A stretch of DNA of 64,000 nt from contig NC_081824.1 of assembly GCF_030867095.1 (NCBI RefSeq), positions 146,225,433 through 146,289,432 of the forward strand, read 5' to 3'. A model generated the notes under the pieces. It was not told the origin of the DNA. It saw nothing but the letters and a program-made list of their open reading frames with translations, and did no database searches. The position numbers were made by a program, and so were the translations under genes. The stretch comes from Alligator mississippiensis. Its lineage: Eukaryota > Chordata > Crocodylia > Alligatoridae. Below are positions 1 through 11,276 of the stretch, piece after piece; position 1 is the stretch's first letter; each line of letters opens with the position of its first letter.

Positions 1-469
1 TATAGTGGGCTCCACCCAGTCTAGACAACAAGACAAGGTGGGCTCCACCCACAGAGTAGTGGGTTGGGCACTATCTTGGAAAATGGAGAAATGTGGATTT
101 GAGCTATCTTAGACTGAGATGGACCTATCATCCAGGATTCCTACTGTCTGGCTGAGTGCTTTAACCACTAGGATATTGAGGAAAAGGTTAGCATGACTGC
201 TACTATTGTTCAAGAGTAAATAGGAGGTAGTGTGCTTCATGATGAAGTCAATGAGGCTGCCAGTTAGGGATCTTGGCTCAGCTAGCTACCTCCCCTTTGA
301 GCAGTCTATATCTGGAGACGACAGAAACATCTTCCTTACACTAGGTGGTTGTGGGGCAACCTCGGGAAGATGTAGAGTTCTGTTATCTTCTTTTTTCAAA
401 CTTGAAATGTTTGTTGCAAGGTTTGTTGCTGGAATTTAAAGTGCTCCATATTTATTATTTTAATTGGAA
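1..469. other. no gene recognised
   Basis: The first 60 bases hold a direct repeat of a short motif (GGGCTCCACCCA, twice). Otherwise I see no recognisable gene or element. The short open frames here have no family resemblance. Confidence 0.5.
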
Positions 470-1100
470 AATCAGCATACAATGGAACATTTATAGGGAG
501 TATGAACAGGGATCTGTTCTTGGTCCAATACTATTCCATATTTTTGTCTATAATCACTAAGAAAATATAAACTCATTACCAATACATTTTCTGATGAGAA
601 AAGTAGTGGGATAAATAATGAGAAAGATGGCAGTACCAGAAAGTGATCACGTGGAAAGCTGGGCTTGTTTGAAGACCATTAACTTAATATAACCAAAAGC
701 AAACCCCTAAGGACATAGTCATATTCACATGATGAAGGACTGTCTTAGAAAGCACTTACCCTTGAAAAGTTGTTTAGAGTCATGGAAAGTAACTAGCTGC
801 TCATGAGCTCCTAATATGATGTTGTGGCTGAGAATTAATGTGATCCTTCCATACATAAGAACAAGGTTAGGAAGCAGAAGTACTATGAAGGTGCCACTGT
901 CATTGTGTAAAGCAGTAGGAAGACCTATACAGAAATACTGCATCCAGTTCTGCTGTCCACAGATTCAAACAGATGTTTGTTTAATTGGAAAAAGAGCTAC
1001 AGAAAGGATAAGCTGCACAAACACAGTAATTCCATCATCTTTGGTTGTCCTTGTGGCTTGGATATGTGGATAGATGAGGAAAAGGAATGCAACTTTGAAG
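470..1100 (+). mobile_element. old CR1-type LINE remnant (RT domain scraps)
   Basis: Two short stretches look like decayed CR1 reverse transcriptase. Near 505-545 the translation EQGSVLGPILFHIF matches the CR1 motif-B region, usually PQGSVLGPILFNIF. Near 900-960 GRPIQKYCIQFCCP matches the CR1 motif usually read as [12 protein letters not shown]. Their order and spacing fit one plus-strand element with several indels. The frame is broken throughout, so this is an old, inactive copy. The ends are not defined. The match rests on short motifs only. Confidence 0.55.
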
Positions 1101-2309
1101 GCAGGCATTTTATAATGAAAAATCCTAAGGGCCAAAGGCAACTTAAGTAAGCAAACACAAGAAGCCCTTGGAGAACAGAATGCTAAATATATTATTTTTG
1201 TTTCTCTTGTTCTTGACACGTGATCTCTAAATTTACTTTTTTTTGCCCTATTGTAAAGTCAGTTGATAAAAATTCTCTTCTAATTATCTTGCAAGCTCCT
1301 GTGCTTCTGCCTTTCAAAACCTGCATAGCAGATAATACTCCATAGTTTTGTTGTTGTAGACTAGACATGAAATTAATTTCAACACGAAACTGTTATATTT
1401 CATTATGTTGGTTTTCTGGCAGCATTAGTCATAACTTAATACATTGAAGTCTTGTTAAGAAAGACATAACATTTCTGTTTCATTTAATTCATTCTATTTC
1501 ATTTCATTTCATTTCTGTTTCATCTAATAACTAAATGATGTTTGCAAATCTGGCACAATAACCTCCCTCAGGACAACAGGATTTTCTGTAATTGCTGTTT
1601 ATTAAAATATTTTCTGACTTTTGCTGAGGAAACATTTAAGTATCCTCCCTTTCAATAAATGTTTCTCTGTTTTCCTTCTGTTTCTTTAAGTTCCTCCATA
1701 TTAAAAAAAAATACTCCAGTCCCCACTGACTTCAAGCAAGATGTTCTGATACTATCTCAGACATAGGCCACTTTTGACCTTTTAAAATTAAATGCGTTAT
1801 AAGTCATTCTCTTCATTACACAACTTGTCAGACCATCAATTCCTGCCATTTTTTAAGAGAAAAAAAAAATGTGTGTTTGTTGCTTACCCATGTTCTCTGA
1901 CCAATCCTGACTATGACTTCCAAATCACAAGTATTTTATCTCTATTCTGAGGAGCCTTAGATACAGATTGGACAGCAGAATAGGAGAGCCTTTTTTTTTA
2001 GCCAAGGATTGGGGGGCACGAAGTGGAACTTTGGAGAGCTAGGTTTGGGATGGTGAGGAGTTGAGCTAGGTGTGTGCTTTGGAAACAGCAGTCAAGGAAG
2101 GACTGAAACAAAAGGAAGGTGTTCTGTTGGATGGAGGCTAGAAATGGTGGAAAGAATAGTGTCTCTGCATAGACACATTGGGAAGTGAAGGTCTTTCCTA
2201 GTACAGCTGCTTCAGTTCCATGATGCACAGGTGTGCCAGATAACTGAGACAGCAGTGCTGGGGAGGCAAATGTTCCTGGAACTGTCGTGAGGTCCTTGGG
2301 GCTGCCTAC
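1101..2309. other. no gene recognised; AT-rich DNA
   Basis: The stretch is AT-rich with short runs such as a CATTT/ATTTC repeat near 1490-1520 and poly-A runs near 1705 and 1860. No coding or element homology is visible to me. Confidence 0.5.
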
Positions 2310-2855
2310 TAAGAGTGTGCAAAGCAGGCCGTATTAGATTCAGGTTTGGATCTGGCCTGATTCAGGGGACAGTGGTTTGATTTGCTGATTCAGATCACTG
2401 TCCTGATTCGATTCAGCTGAATCCGAATCTGAAGATTCAATTTTGATTCGGAGAATCGGCGATTTGGACATAGACACAGCTTTAAATGTTTTTCTACATA
2501 GCTTGAGGTACCAGGCATAGCTCATGAACACTGAGGTGTTGGGGCACATGGAGCATCCCACAGGAGTGTGGGGTGGACCCCCCCCATATGCTCCTGTGGG
2601 ATGCTCCATCAGCCCCAGCATCTCAGCGTTCTCAAGCCACCTGGTACCTTGAGGTATGTAGAAAAAACATATAAAGCTGTGTCTATGTCTGAATTGTCGA
2701 ATCTCTCCAAAATGTATCTGAGGGTTCCAATTCGATTCGGAGAGATTAATGGGTCTCCTGATTCCATTCGTATTTAGAGATTCAGCCGCCGAATCAGGCC
2801 AAATCTCCTCCAAATTGAATCAGAGCCCAAAGCTTCGCACAGTCCTACTGCCTAC
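2310..2855. repeat. long foldback (inverted-repeat) DNA element
   Basis: The two halves are inverted copies of each other, meeting near 2575-2590. Matched arms include AGTGTGCAAAGC at the left end against GCTTCGCACAGTCCT at the right end. Further in, GACATAGACACAGCTTTA pairs with AAAGCTGTGTCTATGTC, and GGAGCATCCCACAGGAG lies just left of centre against its complement just right of it. Arms are about 260 bp. A related single arm lies at 16667-16846. This is the form of a non-autonomous, hairpin-forming DNA transposon. No transposase is present and I cannot assign a superfamily. A 3-bp ACT flanks both ends and may be the target duplication. Confidence 0.75.
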
Positions 2856-4949
2856 CATACTGCTTCCTTGATAAGTCAGAGAACAGGTGTATCAGCATGG
2901 TCTGGGTGAGGGAGGATGCACCAAAACTAGTACCTGAATATGGACATGCTTGGCTTCCACACATAAGGCAGACCATGCAGCCTCACTTCCCTGAACCTAA
3001 ACCTATCTTTTCTCTGAACCCTTATTCTCAGTCAGTTCCTGGCTCCCAGTATCCATAATCACTCCTTCATGCCCCAACATCACTGCTTGTTCTCCCTCAC
3101 TCCTTATTTCCCCCAATACACCATGTGAAAGGTTCATGACAGCCAAGGAGTAGATGGGTGCTATTATAGTGGAAGTAAAAGGGCTTGTGTTCTGTCAGGA
3201 GTATAGCTCCTTTGTTGCCTGGGTATAGAGGTCTACATTAAAAGGTCCTAATGCAGAAACATAGAGGTCCATGAGGCAATTTTTAAGCTCTGCAAAGGAG
3301 GGAGAATCAACCCAGAAGCATCTTGTTTGGAGGTCTTTTGCCACGAAAAGCGCTGGGAGGGATGTCAGTTGTGACTCCTGCTTTTGCATTTCTAGAAAAT
3401 CAATGAGAGGTTTTCCCTTTTCCTGTCCTGATCATAATGAAAATCACATCATGTAGCTCAGCATTTTAAATACTTTCCAGTCCATTCACAGTCTGTTGCC
3501 TTGTTGTGATTATACCTCAGCAGCCCTGCTCATTGCACATGTCAGCAGGCAAATGTCAAATTAGTCTCTGTCGGTCTGGCCTGTAGGGAATTAAGTCAGT
3601 TTTTCACAGTCTGCCAAGTAGGCTCTACTGGAGCTACTGTTTATGCAAGCATGGCAGCATAAAGAGTATGATGCTGTTGTGACAGCTGTTTCTTAAAGCA
3701 TACTGGCACTAGGATGTAGGTAATTGTGAGATTGTTCTGAACCATGTGCAACTTAAAATAAAATCAAACTTCATGCATCAGGGCATAAATTCATCACCTG
3801 CTGGGGTTAGGTGTATTTCCTCCACCACATCCCACAGGACAGAATTATTTATTTGACCATATATGTTCTGATATTTTCACTTTCTTTTGAAGCATTAGGC
3901 ATTAGTTGTTGTTGGAAGCTGAACACATGACTGACTTGTTAAAGAACCATTTAGGTAAAAACTAGTGAATGAATATGAAAATGAAATGTAAGAACTATGT
4001 ATACATATAGCAAAAAGAAAGTCATTTTCAGTTATTAAAAATAACTCATCAAAATTATTGGGCAGTTCCCATTCTCCTGGAAGTCTATGGGAGTTTTCTC
4101 TGAACAAAGGTTGCAGGATTGAGCTCATGGTGAATAGTTATTACCCAAATGGTATGCAAGATCAAATTGAGTCTTGTGATTCATAATGTGTGTGGGTTTA
4201 AACTTTGTAAACCTGAGGAAAAGTCTTCATCTTTCATCTCTCTACTCAGCAGTACATACATTTCTGGTGCTATATCCAATACATGCCTTACAAAAAAGGA
4301 GCAATTTTTTTATTCCTTTTGGAGTTTTTGCAGGTGTTTTAATAATTATTTTTAATTCAGTGGCTGAAAATTCTCCCAAAACTTCAAGCCAGCTCAAAGG
4401 GATTTTTTTCTAGTTTTGTTTGTCAAAGGAAAAAAAAGAGGATGAAAGATCAGCTCCCCAGAAGAACAAGTTTTAAAAAAATCCTAATAATCATTTTGGG
4501 GAAAAAAACAAAACATTGTATCCACCCAAAACTAAGATGTTGAATTTTTGTTAATTATATGTTTAGCAACATCAAAGCAGCAGAAATAAAAGATAGACTC
4601 AGTAGTGTGTTGGAGGTGGTGGGAGAGGAAAAGGGTAATGATCAGAGCACTAGCCCCAGGCACTGATTTAGAGGGGACACAAAACTGGCAGCCCCTGGAG
4701 ACCCTGTACTGTCGGGCCACTGTAGCTGGTGTGCAGCGAGCCTGTCTCCAATCATAGCAGCAGAAGTGCACACTGCCACAGTAGCAGCCATAGCCAGAGA
4801 ACCTGGGCCATGGCAAGTAAGACATCACCCCCTCCCCTACCCCACTCTCCAGTGGTTGGCAAAGTATTTCCTCCCTCCCCTGACAACTCTGTCCAAGGAG
4901 CCAAAGGAGCTTGCTATCTCTCTCGCTAGACTTTGGGTTTGCCTATAGC
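2856..4949. other. no gene recognised
   Basis: I see no host exon. Around 4640-4930 is a GC-richer patch (AGCCCCAGGCACTG, then GGGGACACAAAACTGG) that resembles patches at 41690-41890 and 57730-57905, so it is probably a dispersed repeat of unknown class. The remainder is ordinary AT-rich sequence. Confidence 0.45.
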
Positions 4950-5690
4950 TGCAGTTAAAGTGTTGATTAAATGTTAGCACAGTAAGGCAGTGGAATAGAC
5001 TGTCTTTGGAAGCTGTGGAATCTCCATCACTGGAGTTGTTCAAGAGTTTGGATAAGCATTGGTCAAGGATGATCTAGGAGTAGTTATGCCTTTGTTCTAT
5101 TAGAGGTATTTCCCATGTTTGGGGGCTTTTCTGGCTGCCACATGGGGCCAGGAAAGAGTTTTTTCCCCTTTTTCTGCTACACATGTTGGAGCGGAGGGTC
5201 CACCTTCCTCAGGAGCATTGGGTGTTGGCTATAGCCAAGGCTGAGGATTTTGACCAGGGTGTTACAGTGCTCCTTCTGGGACTGAAATGTAAAGATTCCT
5301 AGCTAGAGGGTCTTTCCCCCCTGCTCAGGGTAAGACCATTCACTATATTTGGGGCCAGGAAGGATTTTTATACCATGGTCAGTTTGGTATGAACTATGGG
5401 AATGTTTGTCTTTTTCTGGGGTGAGGTGTGGACCTCTATCTTGGATATTTAAAAACCTTTGCAGTTGCAGATGTTGACTACTGTGGTCTCTCTGCTGTAC
5501 CTGTGGTAACTTAGAATGTTATGTTGTGTGGTTGTGTCAGGGATGGCGGCATAGTTTTGCTAATCAGTTAGATAATGGATTTGTTTCTAATGTTTTGGAT
5601 AGGAATGATCCTGCCTCAGGCAGGGGATGAGAGGAGATGACCTATGGAGGTCCCTTTCAATCTTATTTTTCTATGTTTTCTATGACTACA
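4950..5690 (+). mobile_element. CR1-type LINE, 3' end with long 3' UTR
   Basis: At 4985-5065 the sequence (GCAGTGGAATAGACTG, then GGAATCTCCATCACTGGAG) matches the C-terminal coding end of CR1/L3-type elements. The end near 5600-5685 (CTGCCTCAGGCAGGGGATGAG, then GACCTATGGAGGTCCC and a TCTATG-rich tip) is a typical CR1 3' terminus. About 500 bp lies between the two, either an extended 3' UTR or an insertion. No intact frame remains. Confidence 0.65.
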
Positions 5691-6999
5691 GTTCATGTGC
5701 AACTATCAGAGCTAGTTTTGTTACCAATAGCAGCACAGAGTTTAGGGCAGGCTAGCCACTCAAGGATTTGCCCACCTTCTACGGTATCTTTTTTATAACA
5801 CGTTTGGCTCCATACTGCCATAATCATACCATTATTGAGACCTGAGCTCACTAGTTTAAGTTTGTCTACACAAGCTGCATTCACACCATTGACTTCCATG
5901 TAGGCTTATCTTTAGCCATCTGTAACAAAGACAGTAAGGACATGGTGGTGCCACCATTTTATTCAATATCACAGTGATTGGGACCATCAACAACTGGTGC
6001 CTCCAGACTCTGGAGGGGTACCAGCAGCCGATCGCCAACTGGGGTGGGTGTGTCTCCCAGTGGCTGATTAATGACCAGGGGGATGTGTCCCTCAGCAGCC
6101 GATTGCCTACCCCAGAAATGCCGGTGGCAAAACAGGAAGTGCCACCGGCTCTTCTCAGGGGGAACACTGGCCAGCAAGGGCCAATCCAGCCCACTCCCTG
6201 GTCAGCAAGGGCCAATCTCAGGAGGGGTACATGACCCATCCATGCCCTCCCTATGCATCGCCTATGATTGGGACACTCACTGAGTATGAGAGAGAACCAG
6301 GTTAAAGTTTCTTTTGAGGTTGAAGGGACTTGAACCCACTGATTCAGTAGAGTTACCACTGACCTACAGTGTGAGAATAGAGAGAATGAAGCCACCCTTT
6401 TCATACTTTTTGAGGTTTGTTCTTTGTAACCTAATAACATTTCTTTATTGTTTGTGTTAATTTATAGCTGGAGCAACTCTAAAATCTATTTCACCCCATT
6501 TCATTACTATGTTAAATAAAAATGCTGAAATAAAGAAATACGGCTAAACAGAGGCAACCAGAGTGTGGAAGAATAAGAAAGCTTTGGCTAGTCCCAAGTC
6601 TGCTAACATTCCAACATCTTATATATTAACACTACACCATAACATTAAGCATGCGTAACTATGAGTCTGAGGGTTTTAGGTATTTCAGTCTTACCAGTAA
6701 ATCACAGTTATGGCAACACCTGTATTAAGTAAATGAGCTGACTAGCTCTGCAAATTTTGCATGGTATTTAATGGAAAATAGGAAATTTTCACTCACACAA
6801 ACAATATTTGTAAATGAACTTTGCCTTCAGTTTATATCTACTTTTTCACCTTTTTTCACCTCTAAAATATACGGTTCATATGTCAAGGCCAGAAGTGAGC
6901 AAAAGTTAATAATTTAAAAACATTTTTCTAGCTAGATTGATTATCTAGACATGGCTTAGAATGGAAATGGTTATAGCTGGATTCTATTCATAATATAGT
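5691..6999. other. no gene recognised; GC-rich patch 5940-6290
   Basis: A GC-rich, partly self-complementary patch lies at 5940-6290, with repeated GATTGGGACCATCAAC-like and CCAGCAAGGGCCAATC-like words. It may be part of a DNA-transposon relic. The rest is AT-rich with no recognised element. Confidence 0.4.
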
Positions 7000-7457
7000 G
7001 AGCATGTCTACACGTGCTAGTACTGCACCTGAATAAACTCTAGAGCTTATTGCTCTGAAATAATTGCTCCCAGGAGCACATTCAAATGGTGCACCTTGGA
7101 ACAATTACCTCTGGAGCAATAAGCTCCGGAGTTTATTCACGTGCAGCACGTAGAGCTGGGTTGGAGCAGCCCTGGCTAGCACAGGACCCCAGGGGTCAGT
7201 CTGCCAGCTTGGGGCTTCTCCTGCCAGTTCAATGTGCTGCAAAAGAGCTGGCTAGGGCAGAAGGAGCTGCAGCATGGGGCAAGCCAGCAGGTACCTCCAG
7301 CACTAAAACACCATCATGCCCCAGCCAGCCCCTTTAGCATTTATGTGTATGCTGCTGCAGAGTTTTTTTACAAGTAAACACAAGTACTATTCTCCTATGA
7401 TTCTACTACAGAGCTAATTAGTCAACTGCACACTAAATGTCTCATATAGATGCACTA
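7000..7457. mobile_element. non-autonomous inverted-repeat element (MITE-like), family 1
   Basis: The left end (AGCATGTCTACACGTGC) and right end (AACTGCACACTAAATGTCTCATATAGATGCAC) are related to the ends of the element at 15238-15727. The left part holds a strong hairpin: TGAATAAACTCTAGAGC at 7030-7050 pairs with GCTCCGGAGTTTATTCA at about 7120-7140. No transposase is present. Several copies of this family lie in the window. Confidence 0.6.
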
Positions 7458-7667
7458 AGTCAGTGCATCTACACAGGCATTTACCCAAGTGCTATGGTGC
7501 TGTGACTAATCCTGGGTTAATTTGCTACTTGCATTTACAGGTAGCAAATTTCCTCAGAATTAGGGAAGTTTACTGTGAAGCAAGCATGTGCATGTGTAGA
7601 CGCATATGCTAACTTCACAGTAAACTATGCTAATGTGAAGTTAAGCATCTTGTGTAGATGTGTCCAG
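7458..7667. mobile_element. MITE-like element, family 1, short copy
   Basis: This element abuts the previous copy. The ends read GTGCATCTACACAGGCATTTAC and, inverted, GCATCTTGTGTAGATGTGTCC. It also has internal inverted pairs around GTAGCAAATT and around TTCACAGTAAAC. It is about 210 bp and has no coding capacity. Confidence 0.6.
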
Positions 7668-10600
7668 TACAACCTCAATTACATTCATATCTTGAGTTCT
7701 TACACGTTGTTATAATGAAGATGATTGACCTGATCTTGCCACCCTTCTTTAAATGAATACTCCTAATACATTCAAGTAATCATATGTTGGCCAATGACAA
7801 TCAATTTAAAAATTAAAAATTATCAGAAAAGAACAAAGTTGTCCACATCTCACTACTTAACCTTCCATTAAATATGAAGCCTTCTTGAAGAGAGTCACTG
7901 TAACTCAGATACATGATTGGTAAATTAACAGACCTACTTCCCACTTACACTGATAGTCTTAAGCACTGAAATTTATCTGTTGAAGGACAGTACAGACTCT
8001 TTAATAGCCACGGCCCAGCACACAGCTCAAATAGTTTGCTTCTGCTGCCCAGGTATTAGATGTAGTACGGGATGACAGTGCCAAGTTTGTCTTTCAGTAC
8101 AGAATAGAAAACAACTTTCAGTATAAAAATCAAAGCACATTTTTTCTTGTTGTTATTTCTGTACATTTGTATACCATTTAATCATAATATTTTGTTCTTT
8201 TCCAAACCTAAATTGCAAATGCCCCGTTTAGAAATATGTACTATAGCTTTCTGTAATAGTCTTCCAATCCATTGTGGATCATTGCAAGTATAGTAGTAGC
8301 ATCCAAAAAGGCTTTATGGCAACTGTTACCCAGAGTACAACAATTTGATAGAATGGGAATGGGAAGTTCTTTTCTAAGCCACCCCAATTAGCTTGTCAAA
8401 AGACATGCTTTTTTTTTTTTTACTGGGGGCATATGCTAAAACACATAACACCTTGACTTTAATCAAGGTCTTTAATTTTCTTTAAAGACAAAGAAAAAAA
8501 CTGGACATTTAAAAATTGTTAAAGGCTACAAGCATAGTCAGAGCTAGAATGAGTCTCTGCCAAGGCTCTCAAAGTCAGCCTAGAATGTTTTTACTAGGAT
8601 TTCTTTCAGCTGGGATTTCTTTCTCTTTGTGGGTGGTTGAAAAATGAGATTTTGTTTCAGGTGCTATATACTCAGTGTTGGTGACCCCAGTGCTGACTTG
8701 AAGAAGGTCAATGGATACACAAATTGATGTGCCAGGAAAGAAAAATGTTGAGCCCTTGAGATGAACACAAGGTTTGTACTATCTTTGATTACCATTACAC
8801 CTATTTAAGACTTTGGGAGGCAGATATTTAGTAGGGTTTTTTATGTCTTTGCCAAAAAAATTAACATGGGATATCCCACAAAGGCTTTAGTTGTGTTTTC
8901 ACTGAAGTTAATAGGACTTTTGCCATAAAATCCAATAGGAGTAAAATAGACTTTAACTATGTAAATAAAACATTGTTCAAGACTTAGTTATTTCTACACA
9001 GTAGAGAGAAAAAGTGAAGTATTGAAAAGACATATACAAGCCTTTTTTAAAGAGTTATTTAAAGTGAGGTTTAATCCAATACAGTTTTTTTTTTAAACAT
9101 GTCAAAATAGATTTTAATATAAATATTTTCAAAAGTGCTCTTACAAATAGACCTAGGCATTTTTGTCAGTTCATTTAATAAGGTCTCAAGGAAGGCAAAG
9201 CTTTTTGTAGATTTTGCCAAAGCGTTTGTTGTTAAAACAAACCAAACAAATGAAAAGGAAATATTGCAGAAGCATCTAAACCTAGATGTTACTCAATCTT
9301 TTAAAACTTAAGAAGCCCCTTGTTAGATTCATGGCAACCTTCAGAAAATGCCAGATCTTAGTTTTCACTCATTTTTAACTATGGAAAAACAACAGTGCAA
9401 TTCTTCTGCTGCAAAGAACATAGAAAGAGCACAGCAGGTCAGAATGGTTTTGACACTCTGGATGCCTATTAGAAATGTTGGGGTTTATTTTATAAATCAT
9501 GTGTAAGTGTCTTTACACCTAACAGTGCTAATATTATATGCCACCTCACAGCATCCTTATGAAGATCTCATAGCACCCCAAGCTTCAATGGCACCCTAAT
9601 TGAGACTCCCTGATTTAAACAGTTCATTTCAGGGAATGTATAATGTTACAGAAATGTAAAAAAACTGTTCCTTGATTTTTAATCAATTTGTCTGTAATAA
9701 AAGCTAAGGAAATGACACAATGGTTCAGTGCTATGTGGTTTCCCTTTTACCCATCAGCCATGGGGGGAGATCCAGGTCCTCTCTTTCCTTTGAGAGGATT
9801 TGAAAACACATTATCTGCCTTCTGGCAGACAGCCCTAACTATTATGCTACGAGGACACACTGGGTGTTGGGGAAGATGACTGTATCTCATGTTCTTCCAT
9901 TTTCTATAAATTATCTATTCTTTGAGTCAGAAAGCTGGAAAATGGCTTTATACTCTTTGTGGATATAACTCTCCCCCAGAAAAGGAGATTCCTGCATCTC
10001 TAGTGCTGGCATTATTTCTGTCTTTTTACCAATGACTATGCAATATAAAATGCAGCCACACTGCCCCAAAAACAAGGGGCAGAATCCAGGACTCCCCTTT
10101 CCTTGGATAGTACTCTTCTCACGTCCTCTTACTTTCTCTGTGGATTTCTCATGTTTCATCTTCCTTTGCTCCAGCTTCTCAGTTTGTGTCCCATGTGCCT
10201 CTAAGGATTCAGAAAGAGAAATGCTGGTGCTTCTCAGCTTCTGCCTCTTCTGGGAAGGACACTGAGAAGGAAGCTGAATATAATTGTCAACTTCCTCTAG
10301 GATTTAGGACTACACAACAAAGAGAAGCCAATTTTAAAGATCCTGGAAATGAAAACTAAGATGATAGATTCTTTGTTAGTCTTTTATGCTGGTGAATGTT
10401 GACTGGCAGATGCATCAGATGAAGGCTATAAATGGGGCTGGATCAACCCTGCCTCTACACATTATACAAAGAAATAACAACATCTTATGTACACTAACCC
10501 AAAAGAGGAACCTCTGTCTAAGAGCTGAACAGACTGTCTAGAAGAGTTTGCAATAGCAAGTTTTGTGAATTGGTTTTTAGCTTGGAGAGACTGAAGGCCA

Positions 10601-10739
10601 TTTACATCTGGATGTGTTAACTGCACTTAAAAGGCTAGTTACAACTTTTTGTGGGAAGAGTATCTGCAGATCAATTAAGTAATACATGTTAAGCTATGGT
10701 TGGATTGCTCTATGGATATAGTAAGAATTCAAGACACAA
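7668..10739. other. no gene recognised; AT-rich DNA
   Basis: About 3 kb of AT-rich sequence with a poly-T run near 8410. No conserved exon, RNA gene or element end was recognised. Short open frames near 9690-10260 have no family features. Confidence 0.5.
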
Positions 10740-11170
10740 GTGCCATGCTAGGGCTGGGACCAACAATCAGCTGATTGTCAGTCCCAACCCTAGCATCACA
10801 ATGAAGCTGGTATAAGGCTGCTAGTGGGAAACACACCAATGGCAGGTGCAGATCCAGCTGTAGGAGTGGCACCCTCTCCACTGAACTCTCTGTGCCTCCC
10901 TCCACCTGTTGCTAGCAACAGAGACTTGGCTCACCCAGCATGCCACAGCAAGGTGCCCGTGGTGCCAGGGTCAGTGTCAGGGGGTAGAAAAGGAATTTTC
11001 ACAACCAGCTGCAGTCCTGTCCAGAGTGAACTGAGATTGTAGTATTACCATGTTACTGCTCACAATATGTTTAAACGTTTAATATGATGTGGTAATGCTT
11101 ATTACGATCTCGGGCAAAACATGTGCTAAGTGTCCCATGTGACAAGGCCCTGATACAGTTTGGTATAAGG
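10740..11170. repeat. palindrome and probable DNA-element relic
   Basis: At 10747-10796 a near-perfect 50-bp palindrome is centred on CAATCAGCTGATTG, with outer arms TGCTAGGGCTGGGAC and GTCCCAACCCTAGCA. The following sequence to about 11150 (AAGTGTCCCATGTGACAAGG) may be the rest of one inverted-repeat element. The outer ends are not certain. Confidence 0.5.
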
Positions 11171-11276
11171 GATTTGCTGCAGGATGTTCTTTGGACCTGA
11201 CTTCTCTTTTGCTACCCTACTGCATGCCACACGCAGATACAACAATTCTTCCTGAGATTAAATGAGGACACATTGA

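Noticed and set aside
5856-6440. 194-codon minus-strand frame
   Set aside because: No recognisable domain, and it overlaps equally long frames on the other strand within a GC-rich, repetitive patch.
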